A DNA stretch of 64,000 nucleotides from JALZEG01 sp035942255. Lineage in GTDB: Bacteria; Actinomycetota; CADDZG01; WHSQ01. This document shows positions 41,620 through 49,103 of this stretch, piece after piece. The stretch lies in assembly GCA_035942255.1 (NCBI GenBank), contig DASZDG010000103.1, forward strand, positions 26,937 to 90,936. Reading direction: 5' to 3'. Positions within the stretch are counted from its first letter, which is position 1. Every line of letters starts with the position of its first letter. The notes beneath the pieces are model-generated. The model made no database searches. It was not told where the DNA came from and saw only the letters and a list, made by a program, of their open reading frames with translations. The translations under genes and the position numbers were made by a program.

Positions 41620-42768
41620 GTGGACGCGAAGGAAGCGGCGCGACAGCGGTTGGAGCGGGAGCGTGAGCGGCTGATCGACCTTAGCCACCGGATCCACGCG
41701 ACGCCCGAGCTTGCGTTCGAGGAGGAGCGTTCCTCGGCCTGGACGGCAGAGGCGCTGTCGGGTGCAGGGTTCGCGGTGACTCCGAACGTCGCAGGTCTGC
41801 CGACGGCTTTCACCGCACGCGCGGGCGAAGGTCCGCTGCGCGTCGCGATTTGCGCCGAGTACGACTGCCTGCCCGGGATCGGTCACGCGTGCGGCCACAA
41901 CATCATCGCCGCGAGCGCGGTCGGAGCCGCGATCGCGGCAGCGGCCGTGGCCGACGACCTCGGCCTCACCGTCACGGTCGTGGGGACACCGGCCGAGGAG
42001 AGCGGCGGCGGCAAGATCATCCTGCTCGAGGACGGCGTGTTCGCCGGCCAGCACGCGGCGATGATGGTCCACCCGGCGCCTTACGACGCGGTCCGCAGGC
42101 CCCTCCTCGCGATGACCCAGTTCGGCGTCACGTATCGCGGGAAGGCATCTCATGCCTCGGCCTACCCGGAGCTGGGCGTGAATGCCGCCGACGCGCTGAC
42201 GGTCGCGCAGACCGCGATCGGGCTCCTGCGCCAACACCTCCGGCCCGCCGACCGCGTGCACGGGATCGTCACGCATGCGGGCGACGCGCCGAACGTCGTC
42301 CCGGCGCTCGCGACCGCGACCTATCAGGTCCGAGCCACGACGGTCGACGACCTCGACGACGTCTATCGCAAGGTGAGGAGGTGCTTCGACGCCGGCGCTC
42401 TCGCGACGGGCGCGGAGCTCTCGGTCGAGGAGGCGTGGAAGCCGTACGCCGAGATGCGGCACGACGCGGAGCTCGCGACGCTCTACCGCGCGAACGCGGA
42501 GCGATTGGGGCGCACGTTCTCCGACACGGTCGAGGCGAAACCCCCAGCGGCGTCGACCGACATGGGGAACGTCTCGCAGATGCTCCCGTCGATCCATCCC
42601 TTCGTCGGGATCGATTCGTCCCCGGCGGTGAACCACGAGCCCGCGTTCGCGGCGCATTGCGTAACGCCGGCTGCGGACAAGGCCCTGGCGGACGGAGCGC
42701 TCGGGCTCGCGTGGACGGCGATAGACATCGCCTCGGACGAATCGCTGGCGGCGCGGCTGATGGGTTAG
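41620..42768 (+). CDS. M20-family amidohydrolase
   Basis: 382 aa, GTG start. M20D/ACY1L2-like: LSHRIHATPELAFEEERSSAW, metal-site segments ICAEYDCLPGIGHACGHNIIAASAVGAAIAAA and GTPAEESGGGKIILLEDGVF, and the dimerisation domain FGVTYRGKASHASAYPELGVNAADAL. Hydrolyses an N-acyl or peptide amide. In a biosynthetic cluster it may remove an N-acyl protecting group or cleave the peptide. It converges with the next gene by a 4-base stop overlap. Confidence 0.87.
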   Translation: MDAKEAARQRLERERERLIDLSHRIHATPELAFEEERSSAWTAEALSGAGFAVTPNVAGLPTAFTARAGEGPLRVAICAEYDCLPGIGHACGHNIIAASAVGAAIAAAAVADDLGLTVTVVGTPAEESGGGKIILLEDGVFAGQHAAMMVHPAPYDAVRRPLLAMTQFGVTYRGKASHASAYPELGVNAADALTVAQTAIGLLRQHLRPADRVHGIVTHAGDAPNVVPALATATYQVRATTVDDLDDVYRKVRRCFDAGALATGAELSVEEAWKPYAEMRHDAELATLYRANAERLGRTFSDTVEAKPPAASTDMGNVSQMLPSIHPFVGIDSSPAVNHEPAFAAHCVTPAADKALADGALGLAWTAIDIASDESLAARLMG

Positions 42769-43655
42769 TCGCTCGGCGAGGGCTGCGCCACCTTCGTCGC
42801 GAGGAGATCGTCGAGCGCCCCCGCAAGTCCTGGACTGACCTGTGTCAGCGGGAGGCGGCACTGCGGGGACCGGATGAGCCCCATCCGCCACAGGCAGTGC
42901 TTGAGGGGCATCGGATTCGGTTCTGCGAACAGCATCGAGACGATCGGGGCGAGGAGCTTCCACTCACGGCGCGCGCTCTCCACATCGTTCTCCCGTATGC
43001 GTCTCTCGACGCCGACGAACGTCTCCGTGGCGACGTGTGCGGCCGCGAGGATGCCTCCGGCCGCGCCGTTCGCGAGCACGGTGAAGAACTGGTTGTCCTC
43101 GCCGGTGAGCACGGCGAGCCGGTCCCCGGCGCGCGCTAGGAGGTCGGCCGTCTGAGCCAGCGAGCCGGACGAGTCCTTCACGGCGACGACGTTTCGACAT
43201 GAGTCCGCGAGCGCGAGGAGCGTGTCGTTCTCGATGTTGATCCCCGTCCGGTACGGGATGTTGTAGACGATGATCGAGCGCGACGTGCTGCTGGCGACGC
43301 GCTCGAAGTGCGCCAGGATCCCGTCCTGCGGCGGACGGTTGTAGTAGGGGCATACGACGAGGTAGCCGGCGACGTCGAACCGCTCGAGGTGGTGGATCGT
43401 CTCGACGACCGACCGCGTCACGTTCCCGCTGACGCCGACGTACACCGGCGCGCGCCCCGCGACGGTCTGCACCGTCGCGTCGACGATCCGGTCGCGCTCG
43501 TCGGGAGTTATGGCGGGACTCTCACCGGTCGTGCCGAGTGGGATGACACCCGCGACGCCGGCGCGGACGTAATGCTCGATCAGTCCGACATAGGAGTCGA
43601 GATCGACTTCGTCGTCCACGAACGGCGTGATGGCCGGCAGGTACACACCGTTCAA
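42765..43655 (-). CDS. DapA/NAL-family aldolase, TTG start
   Basis: 296 aa. TTG 43655 chosen because GAGGAG is 6 bases upstream and gives MNGVYLPAITPFVDDEVDLDSY. Class I aldolase: GVIPLGTTGESPAITPDERDRIV, YYNRPPQDGILAHFERVA, Tyr of IIVYNIPYRTGINI and Schiff-base Lys in NVVAVKDSSGSL. Could be a housekeeping 4-hydroxy-tetrahydrodipicolinate synthase, but its place in the island favours a special pyruvate-aldehyde condensation giving a keto acid for the aminotransferase. Confidence 0.85.
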   Translation of the reverse strand: MNGVYLPAITPFVDDEVDLDSYVGLIEHYVRAGVAGVIPLGTTGESPAITPDERDRIVDATVQTVAGRAPVYVGVSGNVTRSVVETIHHLERFDVAGYLVVCPYYNRPPQDGILAHFERVASSTSRSIIVYNIPYRTGINIENDTLLALADSCRNVVAVKDSSGSLAQTADLLARAGDRLAVLTGEDNQFFTVLANGAAGGILAAAHVATETFVGVERRIRENDVESARREWKLLAPIVSMLFAEPNPMPLKHCLWRMGLIRSPQCRLPLTQVSPGLAGALDDLLATKVAQPSPSD

Positions 43656-43786
43656 GCGGATCTCCTCCCCGCGGTCGCGTTCACATCCCTGCGCTATCGT
43701 AGTCGCCGAGTCGTCGGGGAGGGGACGAACGTGCCGTGCCGCCGCATCCGGCCCTGCCTCCGAGTCGAGTTGCCGGAGGTGCCGAC

Positions 43787-45277
43787 GTGGATACCGGGTT
43801 CGCTCGCTCCCGAGATGCTGCCGGATCGGCCCTCGCACGCGCGCACCAGGTCTACCTCGAGCGTCCCGACGACCCGGCTCTCGTCGTCGACGGTCGCGAC
43901 GTCCTGACGTATCGGGAGCTTCACGAACGTTCGCAAGGCATCGCGGACGACCTGCGCGGTCGCGGCCTCGAGCCCGGCGACCGGGTCCTGTTGTCGTTTG
44001 CGGCGACCGAGTGGGCATCATTCCTGCCCGTGTGGCTGGGCGTGGTGAGGGCGGGGCTGGTCGCCGTCTCCGTCTCCACGCGCTTTGCCGAGCGCGAGCT
44101 GGCCAGGGTCGTCCAAGACGCCCGGCCCGCGCTCGGGATCGTCTCGCCGTCGGGCCCGCGGCCCGTGAGCACGTCGGTCCCGCTCGTCGCCACGTCCGAC
44201 GTCTACGCCGCGCCCGCGCGCACCGCCGACGCCCTCGTCGTCGAGGAGTCCGCTCTGGCCGCGATCCTGTACACCTCCGGGACGACCGGGACGACCAAAG
44301 GGGTCGCATGCCCGCACGGTTCGCTCGTCGCGGCGAGCTTCCCCGAACCGAGGCGGTCGATCCATGCGTTCCCGTTCGACGCCGCGGCGGGACAGAACGT
44401 CTTCGTGCGCGCTCTCCTCGGGTCGCCCACGCACGCGCTGTCGACCTTCGCGCCTGGCCGGTTCGTCGACCTGGTTGCCGGCCACGACATCGAGTGGGCG
44501 GGCATCGTCCCCACCATGGGAACGATGCTCGTGCGCTCGGGTGTCCTGCACCACCGCGCCCTGCCGTCGCTCCGCGTCCTCTGTCTGGCCGGCGCGCCAA
44601 GCCCACCGGTCCTCCTCGACCGGCTGCAGCGCGAGCTCCCGGACGCCCAGATCGTGAACCACTACACGCTGACAGAGGCAGGGCCGATGTTCCTCGCGCA
44701 GGTCTACGAGCCGTCGCGTCCCACCGCGGTGGGCCCGACGAGCGGCGACGTCGAGGTGCGCGTGCTCGACGAGGGGGGCCGGGAGGCCTCACGCGGCGAC
44801 GTGGGGGAGATCGCGCTGCGCGCCCGGTGGCCGACAGTTGCGCGCTGCTACTTCGGTGACGAAGAGGCGACCGCGCGCACGTTCTCTCCAGACGGGTGGC
44901 TTCGCACGGGCGACCTGGGGTTCGTGGACGAGGACGGGTTCCTGCATCTCGTCGACCGCAAGAAGGATCTCATCATCCGCGCGGGCCGGAACATCTCTTG
45001 TCTGGAGGTGGAGGCGGTCATCGCCGAGCATCCGGACGTGGCGGACGTCGCGGTCTTCGGCTTGCCGCACGACGCGGTGGGCGAGATCGTCGCGACGGCG
45101 GTAGTGCTGGAGAGACCGGTGACGGAGCGGGCTCTCCGCGACCATGTCCGCCGCCATCTGACAGAGGAGAAGGTCCCGGAGGTCGTCGTAGTGCGCGACT
45201 CGCTGCCGCGGACCGAGACGGGCAAGGTCCTGAAACGCGTGCTCGCGGCCGAAACGGCGGGACGTCTCCGGGGTTAG
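43787..45277 (+). CDS. AMP-dependent acyl/aminoacyl ligase
   Basis: 496 aa from GTG 43787 (GGAGG 7 bases upstream). ANL superfamily: P-loop AAILYTSGTTGTTKGVACPHGSL, NHYTLTEAG, GWLRTGDLGFVDEDGFLHLVDRKKDLIIRAGRNISCLEVEAVI and catalytic Lys in PRTETGKVLKRVL. Stand-alone and the obvious candidate to load the free carrier protein at 35186, or a CoA/acid activation step. Substrate not deducible. Confidence 0.9.
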   Translation: MDTGFARSRDAAGSALARAHQVYLERPDDPALVVDGRDVLTYRELHERSQGIADDLRGRGLEPGDRVLLSFAATEWASFLPVWLGVVRAGLVAVSVSTRFAERELARVVQDARPALGIVSPSGPRPVSTSVPLVATSDVYAAPARTADALVVEESALAAILYTSGTTGTTKGVACPHGSLVAASFPEPRRSIHAFPFDAAAGQNVFVRALLGSPTHALSTFAPGRFVDLVAGHDIEWAGIVPTMGTMLVRSGVLHHRALPSLRVLCLAGAPSPPVLLDRLQRELPDAQIVNHYTLTEAGPMFLAQVYEPSRPTAVGPTSGDVEVRVLDEGGREASRGDVGEIALRARWPTVARCYFGDEEATARTFSPDGWLRTGDLGFVDEDGFLHLVDRKKDLIIRAGRNISCLEVEAVIAEHPDVADVAVFGLPHDAVGEIVATAVVLERPVTERALRDHVRRHLTEEKVPEVVVVRDSLPRTETGKVLKRVLAAETAGRLRG

Positions 45278-45282
45278 GCGGC

Positions 45283-46038
45283 TCAGCGGGACAGCACCCC
45301 GGCCCCGGCCAGCTCCTCGAGGAGGATCGGCGCGAACGCAGGGTCGTGCACGAAGAAGTGGGAGCCCGGGACGACGCGCCACCGGAAGACGCCGCCTGCG
45401 TGCGCGCCCCACGCCTCGCAGGCATCCGGCGAGACGCGTTCGTCCGCAGCTCCCGTGAACGCGAGCAGCGGACATGCGACGCGATCGCCGTCCTCGTGAC
45501 GGTAGGCCTCCGCCGCGGCGACGTCGGCACGCAACGCAGGGACGAGGTCCTTCAGGATCTGCGGCTTGTTGAGGAGCTCGTTGGGGATCCCTCCGAGGCG
45601 CGCGACCGCGGCGATCAGCTCTGCGTCGGAGAGATGGCCGAACCCGGCCCCCCGCCGCGGGCGGTGCGGCGCCCTCGCACCGGAGACGACGAGGGCCGCC
45701 GGGACAGCGCGACGCTGGAGCGCCCGCGCCACCTCGTACGCGACGACCGCCCCGAAGCTGTGTCCGTAGAGCACGAACGGGATCTCTGCGACCTGGGCGA
45801 GGATCGGGGGCACGACCTCGTCGACGACGTCGGAGACGCGCGTCGCCGGCACGTCCCGCAACCGGTTCTGCCGCCCGGCCAGCTGCACCCCCACGACGCG
45901 TAGCTGCGGCAGACGATCGGCCCACGGCCGGTACGCGGTAGCCGGAGCACCCGCGTGCGGGAACGCGATCAAGACCGGCCGGTCCTCCGGGACGTCCTGC
46001 GACAGGACGACGAGCGGCCGTGTCCGGCTGGGGTCCAC
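45283..46038 (-). CDS. Type II thioesterase (GrsT/RifR-like)
   Basis: 251 aa, GTG start. Alpha/beta hydrolase: AFPHAGAPATAYRPWADRLP, nucleophile YGHSFGAVVAYEVARAL, acid ADERVSPDACEAW and His in VVPGSHFFVHD. These free thioesterases clear misloaded carrier proteins or release intermediates, supporting a working PCP-based step here. Tail-to-tail with the AMP ligase, 5 bases apart. Confidence 0.92.
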   Translation of the reverse strand: MDPSRTRPLVVLSQDVPEDRPVLIAFPHAGAPATAYRPWADRLPQLRVVGVQLAGRQNRLRDVPATRVSDVVDEVVPPILAQVAEIPFVLYGHSFGAVVAYEVARALQRRAVPAALVVSGARAPHRPRRGAGFGHLSDAELIAAVARLGGIPNELLNKPQILKDLVPALRADVAAAEAYRHEDGDRVACPLLAFTGAADERVSPDACEAWGAHAGGVFRWRVVPGSHFFVHDPAFAPILLEELAGAGVLSR

Positions 46039-46181
46039 CGCACGAGCTTAGGTCTAGGTCCGTGACGGGGCCTTCGGAGTCGCGCGAGTATTAACTCGTG
46101 TTGCCTTGCTTGCTAACGTTCGAGTTGCAGCACTAGGCTCTCGTCAGGCGATCGAGACGCGGACGACACAGGGGGTGGGAG

Positions 46182-46631
46182 ATGCGCGCATCGCTTTCGT
46201 ACCGGATGCTCCTCATGGTGGCCCTGGTCACCGGCACGACGGTGGGTGGTATAGCCGGAGCACACTCGGAGTGTTGGGTCGAGAGCCACAGTGAGGACCA
46301 CTGGTACGGCGACGAGCACGCCAACACCTGCGATGCGGGAAGCGGCGGGGACAGCATGTACGGCTACGGCGACGGGGACGACCTGACCGGCGGGGGCGGC
46401 GACGACAAGCTCCGCGGTGCGACGGGCAACGACCACCTCCGAGAGGGCCAGAGCGACGGGGACACCGACCTGTTCTGCGACGGCGACGGCTGGGACAACA
46501 TCCACATGGGCGACAGCGACGGTGCCGATCACTTCCATCGGGTCGTGGACAACCACAACGACTCGATCGATTGGAGCAGCGGCGACACGTGGCACGAGGG
46601 AACCACCGCCCACTCCGACTGCCCTATGTAG
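46182..46631 (+). CDS. Small secreted Asp/Gly/His-rich RTX-like protein
   Basis: 149 aa, GGTGGGAG upstream. Signal peptide (SLSYRMLLMVALVTGTTVGGIAGAHS), then Ca-binding RTX-like nonapeptide turns (GSGGDSMYGYGDGDDLTGGGGDDKLRGATGNDHL) and many His/Asp. Four Cys in the mature part could form disulphides. Unknown role; it sits beyond the thioesterase and before the sigma-factor gene, so it may belong to the latter's regulon. Confidence 0.65.
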   Translation: MRASLSYRMLLMVALVTGTTVGGIAGAHSECWVESHSEDHWYGDEHANTCDAGSGGDSMYGYGDGDDLTGGGGDDKLRGATGNDHLREGQSDGDTDLFCDGDGWDNIHMGDSDGADHFHRVVDNHNDSIDWSSGDTWHEGTTAHSDCPM

Positions 46632-46696
46632 GAGCGCGACCTTTTCCGGGCTCGGGAGTCTTTGTAGAGGGTCCCCGCAATAGGTCTAGGGAAGCT

Positions 46697-47212
46697 ATGG
46701 AAACCGTCGAATCGATCAGAGCTGGAGACAGCTGGCGACGACGCCTCGAAGGGCTGTACGCGGCGGAGTACCCGTCGGTCGTGAAGCTCGCCTACCTCCT
46801 TACAGGAGAACGCGACGCCGCCGAGGACGTAGCGCAGGAGGCGTTCGTCCGCCTCTTCGCGCGGTTCCAGGATCGCAAGGAACCCGAGGTCGTAGGAGCG
46901 TACCTGCGCCGGATCGTCGTCAACCTGAGTCGCTCTCGAGTGCGGCGTCTCGTCAACGACAGACGGAAGATCGAGCGAGCCGCGAGTCTTCCGCAGCCGC
47001 CGGAGGCGGACCCGGTGAGCCCCGCGCTCACGCGCGAGCTGCTCATGAGGCTGCCCGTGCGCCAGCGGGCGGCGCTGTACCTCCGCTACTACGAGGGGCG
47101 ATCAGAGCGAGAGACGGCAGAGGCGCTCGGTTGTTCGATCGGCGCCGTCAAGTCACTGGTGATGCGGGCGGCGAGGACCGTTCGTTCCGAAGAGGGAGGT
47201 CGAGATGGATAA
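46697..47212 (+). CDS. ECF (SigE-type) RNA polymerase sigma factor
   Basis: 171 aa from ATG 46697. Region 2: LYAAEYPSVVKLAYLLTGERDAAEDVAQEAFVRLFARFQD; region 4: LMRLPVRQRAALYLRYYEGRSERETAEALGCSIGAVKSLVMRAARTV. Overlaps the next gene, a membrane protein with a short cytoplasmic N-terminus, as sigma/anti-sigma pairs do. May control the RTX-like gene or the cluster. Confidence 0.9.
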   Translation: METVESIRAGDSWRRRLEGLYAAEYPSVVKLAYLLTGERDAAEDVAQEAFVRLFARFQDRKEPEVVGAYLRRIVVNLSRSRVRRLVNDRRKIERAASLPQPPEADPVSPALTRELLMRLPVRQRAALYLRYYEGRSERETAEALGCSIGAVKSLVMRAARTVRSEEGGRDG

Positions 47213-48182
47213 CGAGTTCCGGGATCGATTGAAGAGCCTCGTCGACTCCGGTCCACAGCCGGATCCGAGCCGTGGCTCGTTGCCCGCGCTCGAGCGTCGC
47301 ATCGCGAGGCGGCGCCCGGTATGGGCCGCCGGGCTGGCTGCGGTCGTGATGGCAGTGGGCGCCGCCGGCTTCGTCGCCGGCGAAACCGTCCTCCGGAGCT
47401 CCAGGTCGGCGACGCCGTCCGAGGGAAGGATCGCCCCGGCTCAGCAGGGTCCGGCGGAGCAGGGGCAGGAGGGCCGCGAGGAGGCGCGCGTCATCGCCTC
47501 GGGGCAGCGCGATGGCCGGGGATGGGAGCTTCGAGGCTTCCGCGCTGAGGCCGCCCGGAGTCCTCGACCGCTGTGCCTCGAGTGGGTCCAGCCGCCGGTC
47601 GACACGGGCGGCACGGCCTGCACGACCGACCTCTCCGAGGGACTCCCCTCGGGTGAGCTCTTGGTCACGCAGACGGCCGACAGCCCGTTCTTCGGGGAAG
47701 TCTCGCCTGACGTAGCGCGCCTCGAGATCCGCGCCGAGGACGGGACCGTCAGCGTCGCCCGGATCGTCGACGCGCCACGGGCACTCGACGTCCCGTATCA
47801 CTTCTTCGTCGGTTTCAATACCGGATCCGGCGACATGACGCTCGTCGCGCTGGACGAGGACGGCAACGTCCTGGAGGAAGAGGTCCATGCCGCCCTGCCG
47901 CTCCTGCTCGTCGAGAAGGACGGTGACGGATCGGGACGCGTCTCGGGCTACTCGACCGAAGAGGCGCAATGCGGGTCCGAGTGTCCCGAGGCCACGCGCT
48001 GGATCGACTGTGGGGACGTCTGCGCGGTCGAGCTGGACGACGCGACGATCACGCTCGAGGCGGAGCCCGAGGACGGGTCGGTGTTCGTCGGATGGTCGGG
48101 AGCGTGCCAGGGCACGGGGCCATGCACGATCACCGTCGACTCCGATCGAGTGGTGGTCGCGACGTTCGAGAGCGCTCCCTAG
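47205..48182 (+). CDS. Probable membrane anti-sigma factor with extracytoplasmic domain
   Basis: 325 aa, ATG with GGGAGG 5 bases upstream and an 8-base overlap with the sigma gene. Residues 1-36 cytoplasmic (MDNEFRDRLKSLVDSGPQPD), one helix (VWAAGLAAVVMAVGAAGFVAG), then a large extracytoplasmic part. The end (CAVELDDATITLEAEPEDGSVFVGWSGACQGTGPCTITVDSDRVVVATFE) is an InlB-B/Flg_new_2-like beta repeat. No zinc HxxxCxxC anti-sigma motif, so the regulatory role rests on gene order. Confidence 0.65.
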   Translation: MDNEFRDRLKSLVDSGPQPDPSRGSLPALERRIARRRPVWAAGLAAVVMAVGAAGFVAGETVLRSSRSATPSEGRIAPAQQGPAEQGQEGREEARVIASGQRDGRGWELRGFRAEAARSPRPLCLEWVQPPVDTGGTACTTDLSEGLPSGELLVTQTADSPFFGEVSPDVARLEIRAEDGTVSVARIVDAPRALDVPYHFFVGFNTGSGDMTLVALDEDGNVLEEEVHAALPLLLVEKDGDGSGRVSGYSTEEAQCGSECPEATRWIDCGDVCAVELDDATITLEAEPEDGSVFVGWSGACQGTGPCTITVDSDRVVVATFESAP

Positions 48183-48614
48183 AAGCGTCCCAATCGCAGA
48201 GCCGGTCACCGGACCGGCCCCATAGATCGCGCTGCCCGCCGGGGACGGACTCGTCCCCGGCGGCCCGCGTGCGCAGCGTAATGGTTCGAACCAATCAACG
48301 ATGCCGAGGCCATAGCCGGAGTGACGAGTCGCGTCTGGAGTCCTGGCGCGTGGCAGGCGTGCCCGGCTCGATGTCGCCACGTATCCCCGCGTAGATTCTT
48401 GCCGGTGATACCCTGGCCACGTCGTCGGAGCAGATCTTTCGTCATGTGGCTGCCTCGCCGGGAGCCGCAACGTCAGATAACGATCTGGGCCACATTTGGG
48501 CCACATCACTCCTGATTCCTGCTGTATCTGGGTGGCTATTGGTGACAGCAAAAACCAGCCGTCTACCTGCGGAACGCGGAATCGGCGCAGGTCAGGGAGA
48601 CCGGTTCCAAGTCT
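48183..48614. other. Non-coding right end of the island
   Basis: 432 bases without a credible gene. Reading frames here show no tyrosine-recombinase R-H-R-Y residues, so no integrase remnant could be proven. It contains the TGGGCC pair at 48486-48502 and an AT-richer patch just before the right repeat. Confidence 0.5.
48486..48502. repeat. Paired TGGGCC words left of attR
   Basis: TGGGCCACATTTGGGCC: two copies 11 bases apart, 113 bases before the right att core. Same motif as beyond both cores (29527, 48729); possible integrase arm site. Confidence 0.45.
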
Positions 48615-48661
48615 TTGCCAAGGTGAGGGTCGCCAGTTCGAATCTGGTCGCCCGCTCGGTA
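48615..48661 (+). repeat. Right attachment repeat (attR), tRNA-Gly 3' fragment
   Basis: Exact 47-base copy of 29412-29458. Only the anticodon-loop-to-3'-end part of the tRNA is here; the upstream bases (CCGGTTCCAAGTCT) are unrelated to the tRNA 5' half, so it is not a functional tRNA. Confidence 0.9.
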
Positions 48662-48673
48662 GAGAAGTGCAGG

Positions 48674-48699
48674 AGCAGGGGCCCCAAAGGGCCCCTGCT
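48674..48699 (+). terminator. Terminator copy beyond attR
   Basis: AGCAGGGGCCC, CAAA, GGGCCCCTGCT then TCGCG: an 11-bp stem at the same offset from the att core as the tRNA terminator at 29472-29493, with diverged sequence. Confidence 0.7.
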
Positions 48700-48728
48700 T
48701 CGCGTCAGGAGGACGCTCGAAGACGTTC

Positions 48729-48745
48729 TGGGCCATATCTGGGCA
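48729..48745. repeat. Paired TGGGCC-like words beyond attR
   Basis: TGGGCC and TGGGCA 11 bases apart, 68 bases beyond the core, exactly as at 29527 relative to attL. Part of a roughly 180-base stretch similar to the sequence right of attL. Confidence 0.45.
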
Positions 48746-49103
48746 CAGGTGTTTATTTCCAGGTCTTCGACTGGTGGTGAACGAGGTTCTTCTCGCGACA
48801 AAAAGGTGTCACCGCCGGTGCATACGTTGCCGCCGGCCTAGGCGCCGGGTTCTCCCTTCTTCAGCGACGCCTTCTCAATCAGGTTCGTGAGAACAGGTTC
48901 GGTCGGCGACGCTAGCCGACGTCCCCCGAGGGATCGCGCGCCATCTTCAGTACCCTTGACCCGTTAGTTAACGAGCGCGACAGTCAATGACAAGAAGCAG
49001 GGCTAGGGACGAGCTATCGAGCATCCTTTTTTCAAGTGGAGCATCCCGAGAGGTGTCCAGGCCCGTAGGTGAGCCCCGCTGCCCATGACATGGGAGGCGG
49101 AAC
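48746..49103. other. Gene-poor stretch right of attR
   Basis: Up to about 48841 it still resembles the attL-side flank (shared CATACGTT-CCGCCGG words). After that, only the leader of the metallopeptidase gene: GGGAGGCGGAAC just before the ATG at 49104 (GGGAGG/GGAGGCGG as ribosome site). No other gene seen. Confidence 0.5.

Noticed and set aside
42765..43655. DapA as the housekeeping lysine-pathway gene marking the island edge
   Set aside because: Lies well inside the att repeats with no dapB or other lysine genes; treated as cluster-linked, though a housekeeping role is not excluded.
48206..48445. Possible integrase remnant at the right end of the island
   Set aside because: No R-H-x-x-R or catalytic Tyr pattern in any frame; left as non-coding.
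48615..48686. Second tRNA-Gly gene
   Set aside because: Only the 3' part of the tRNA is present; the 5' acceptor strand and D-arm are missing.
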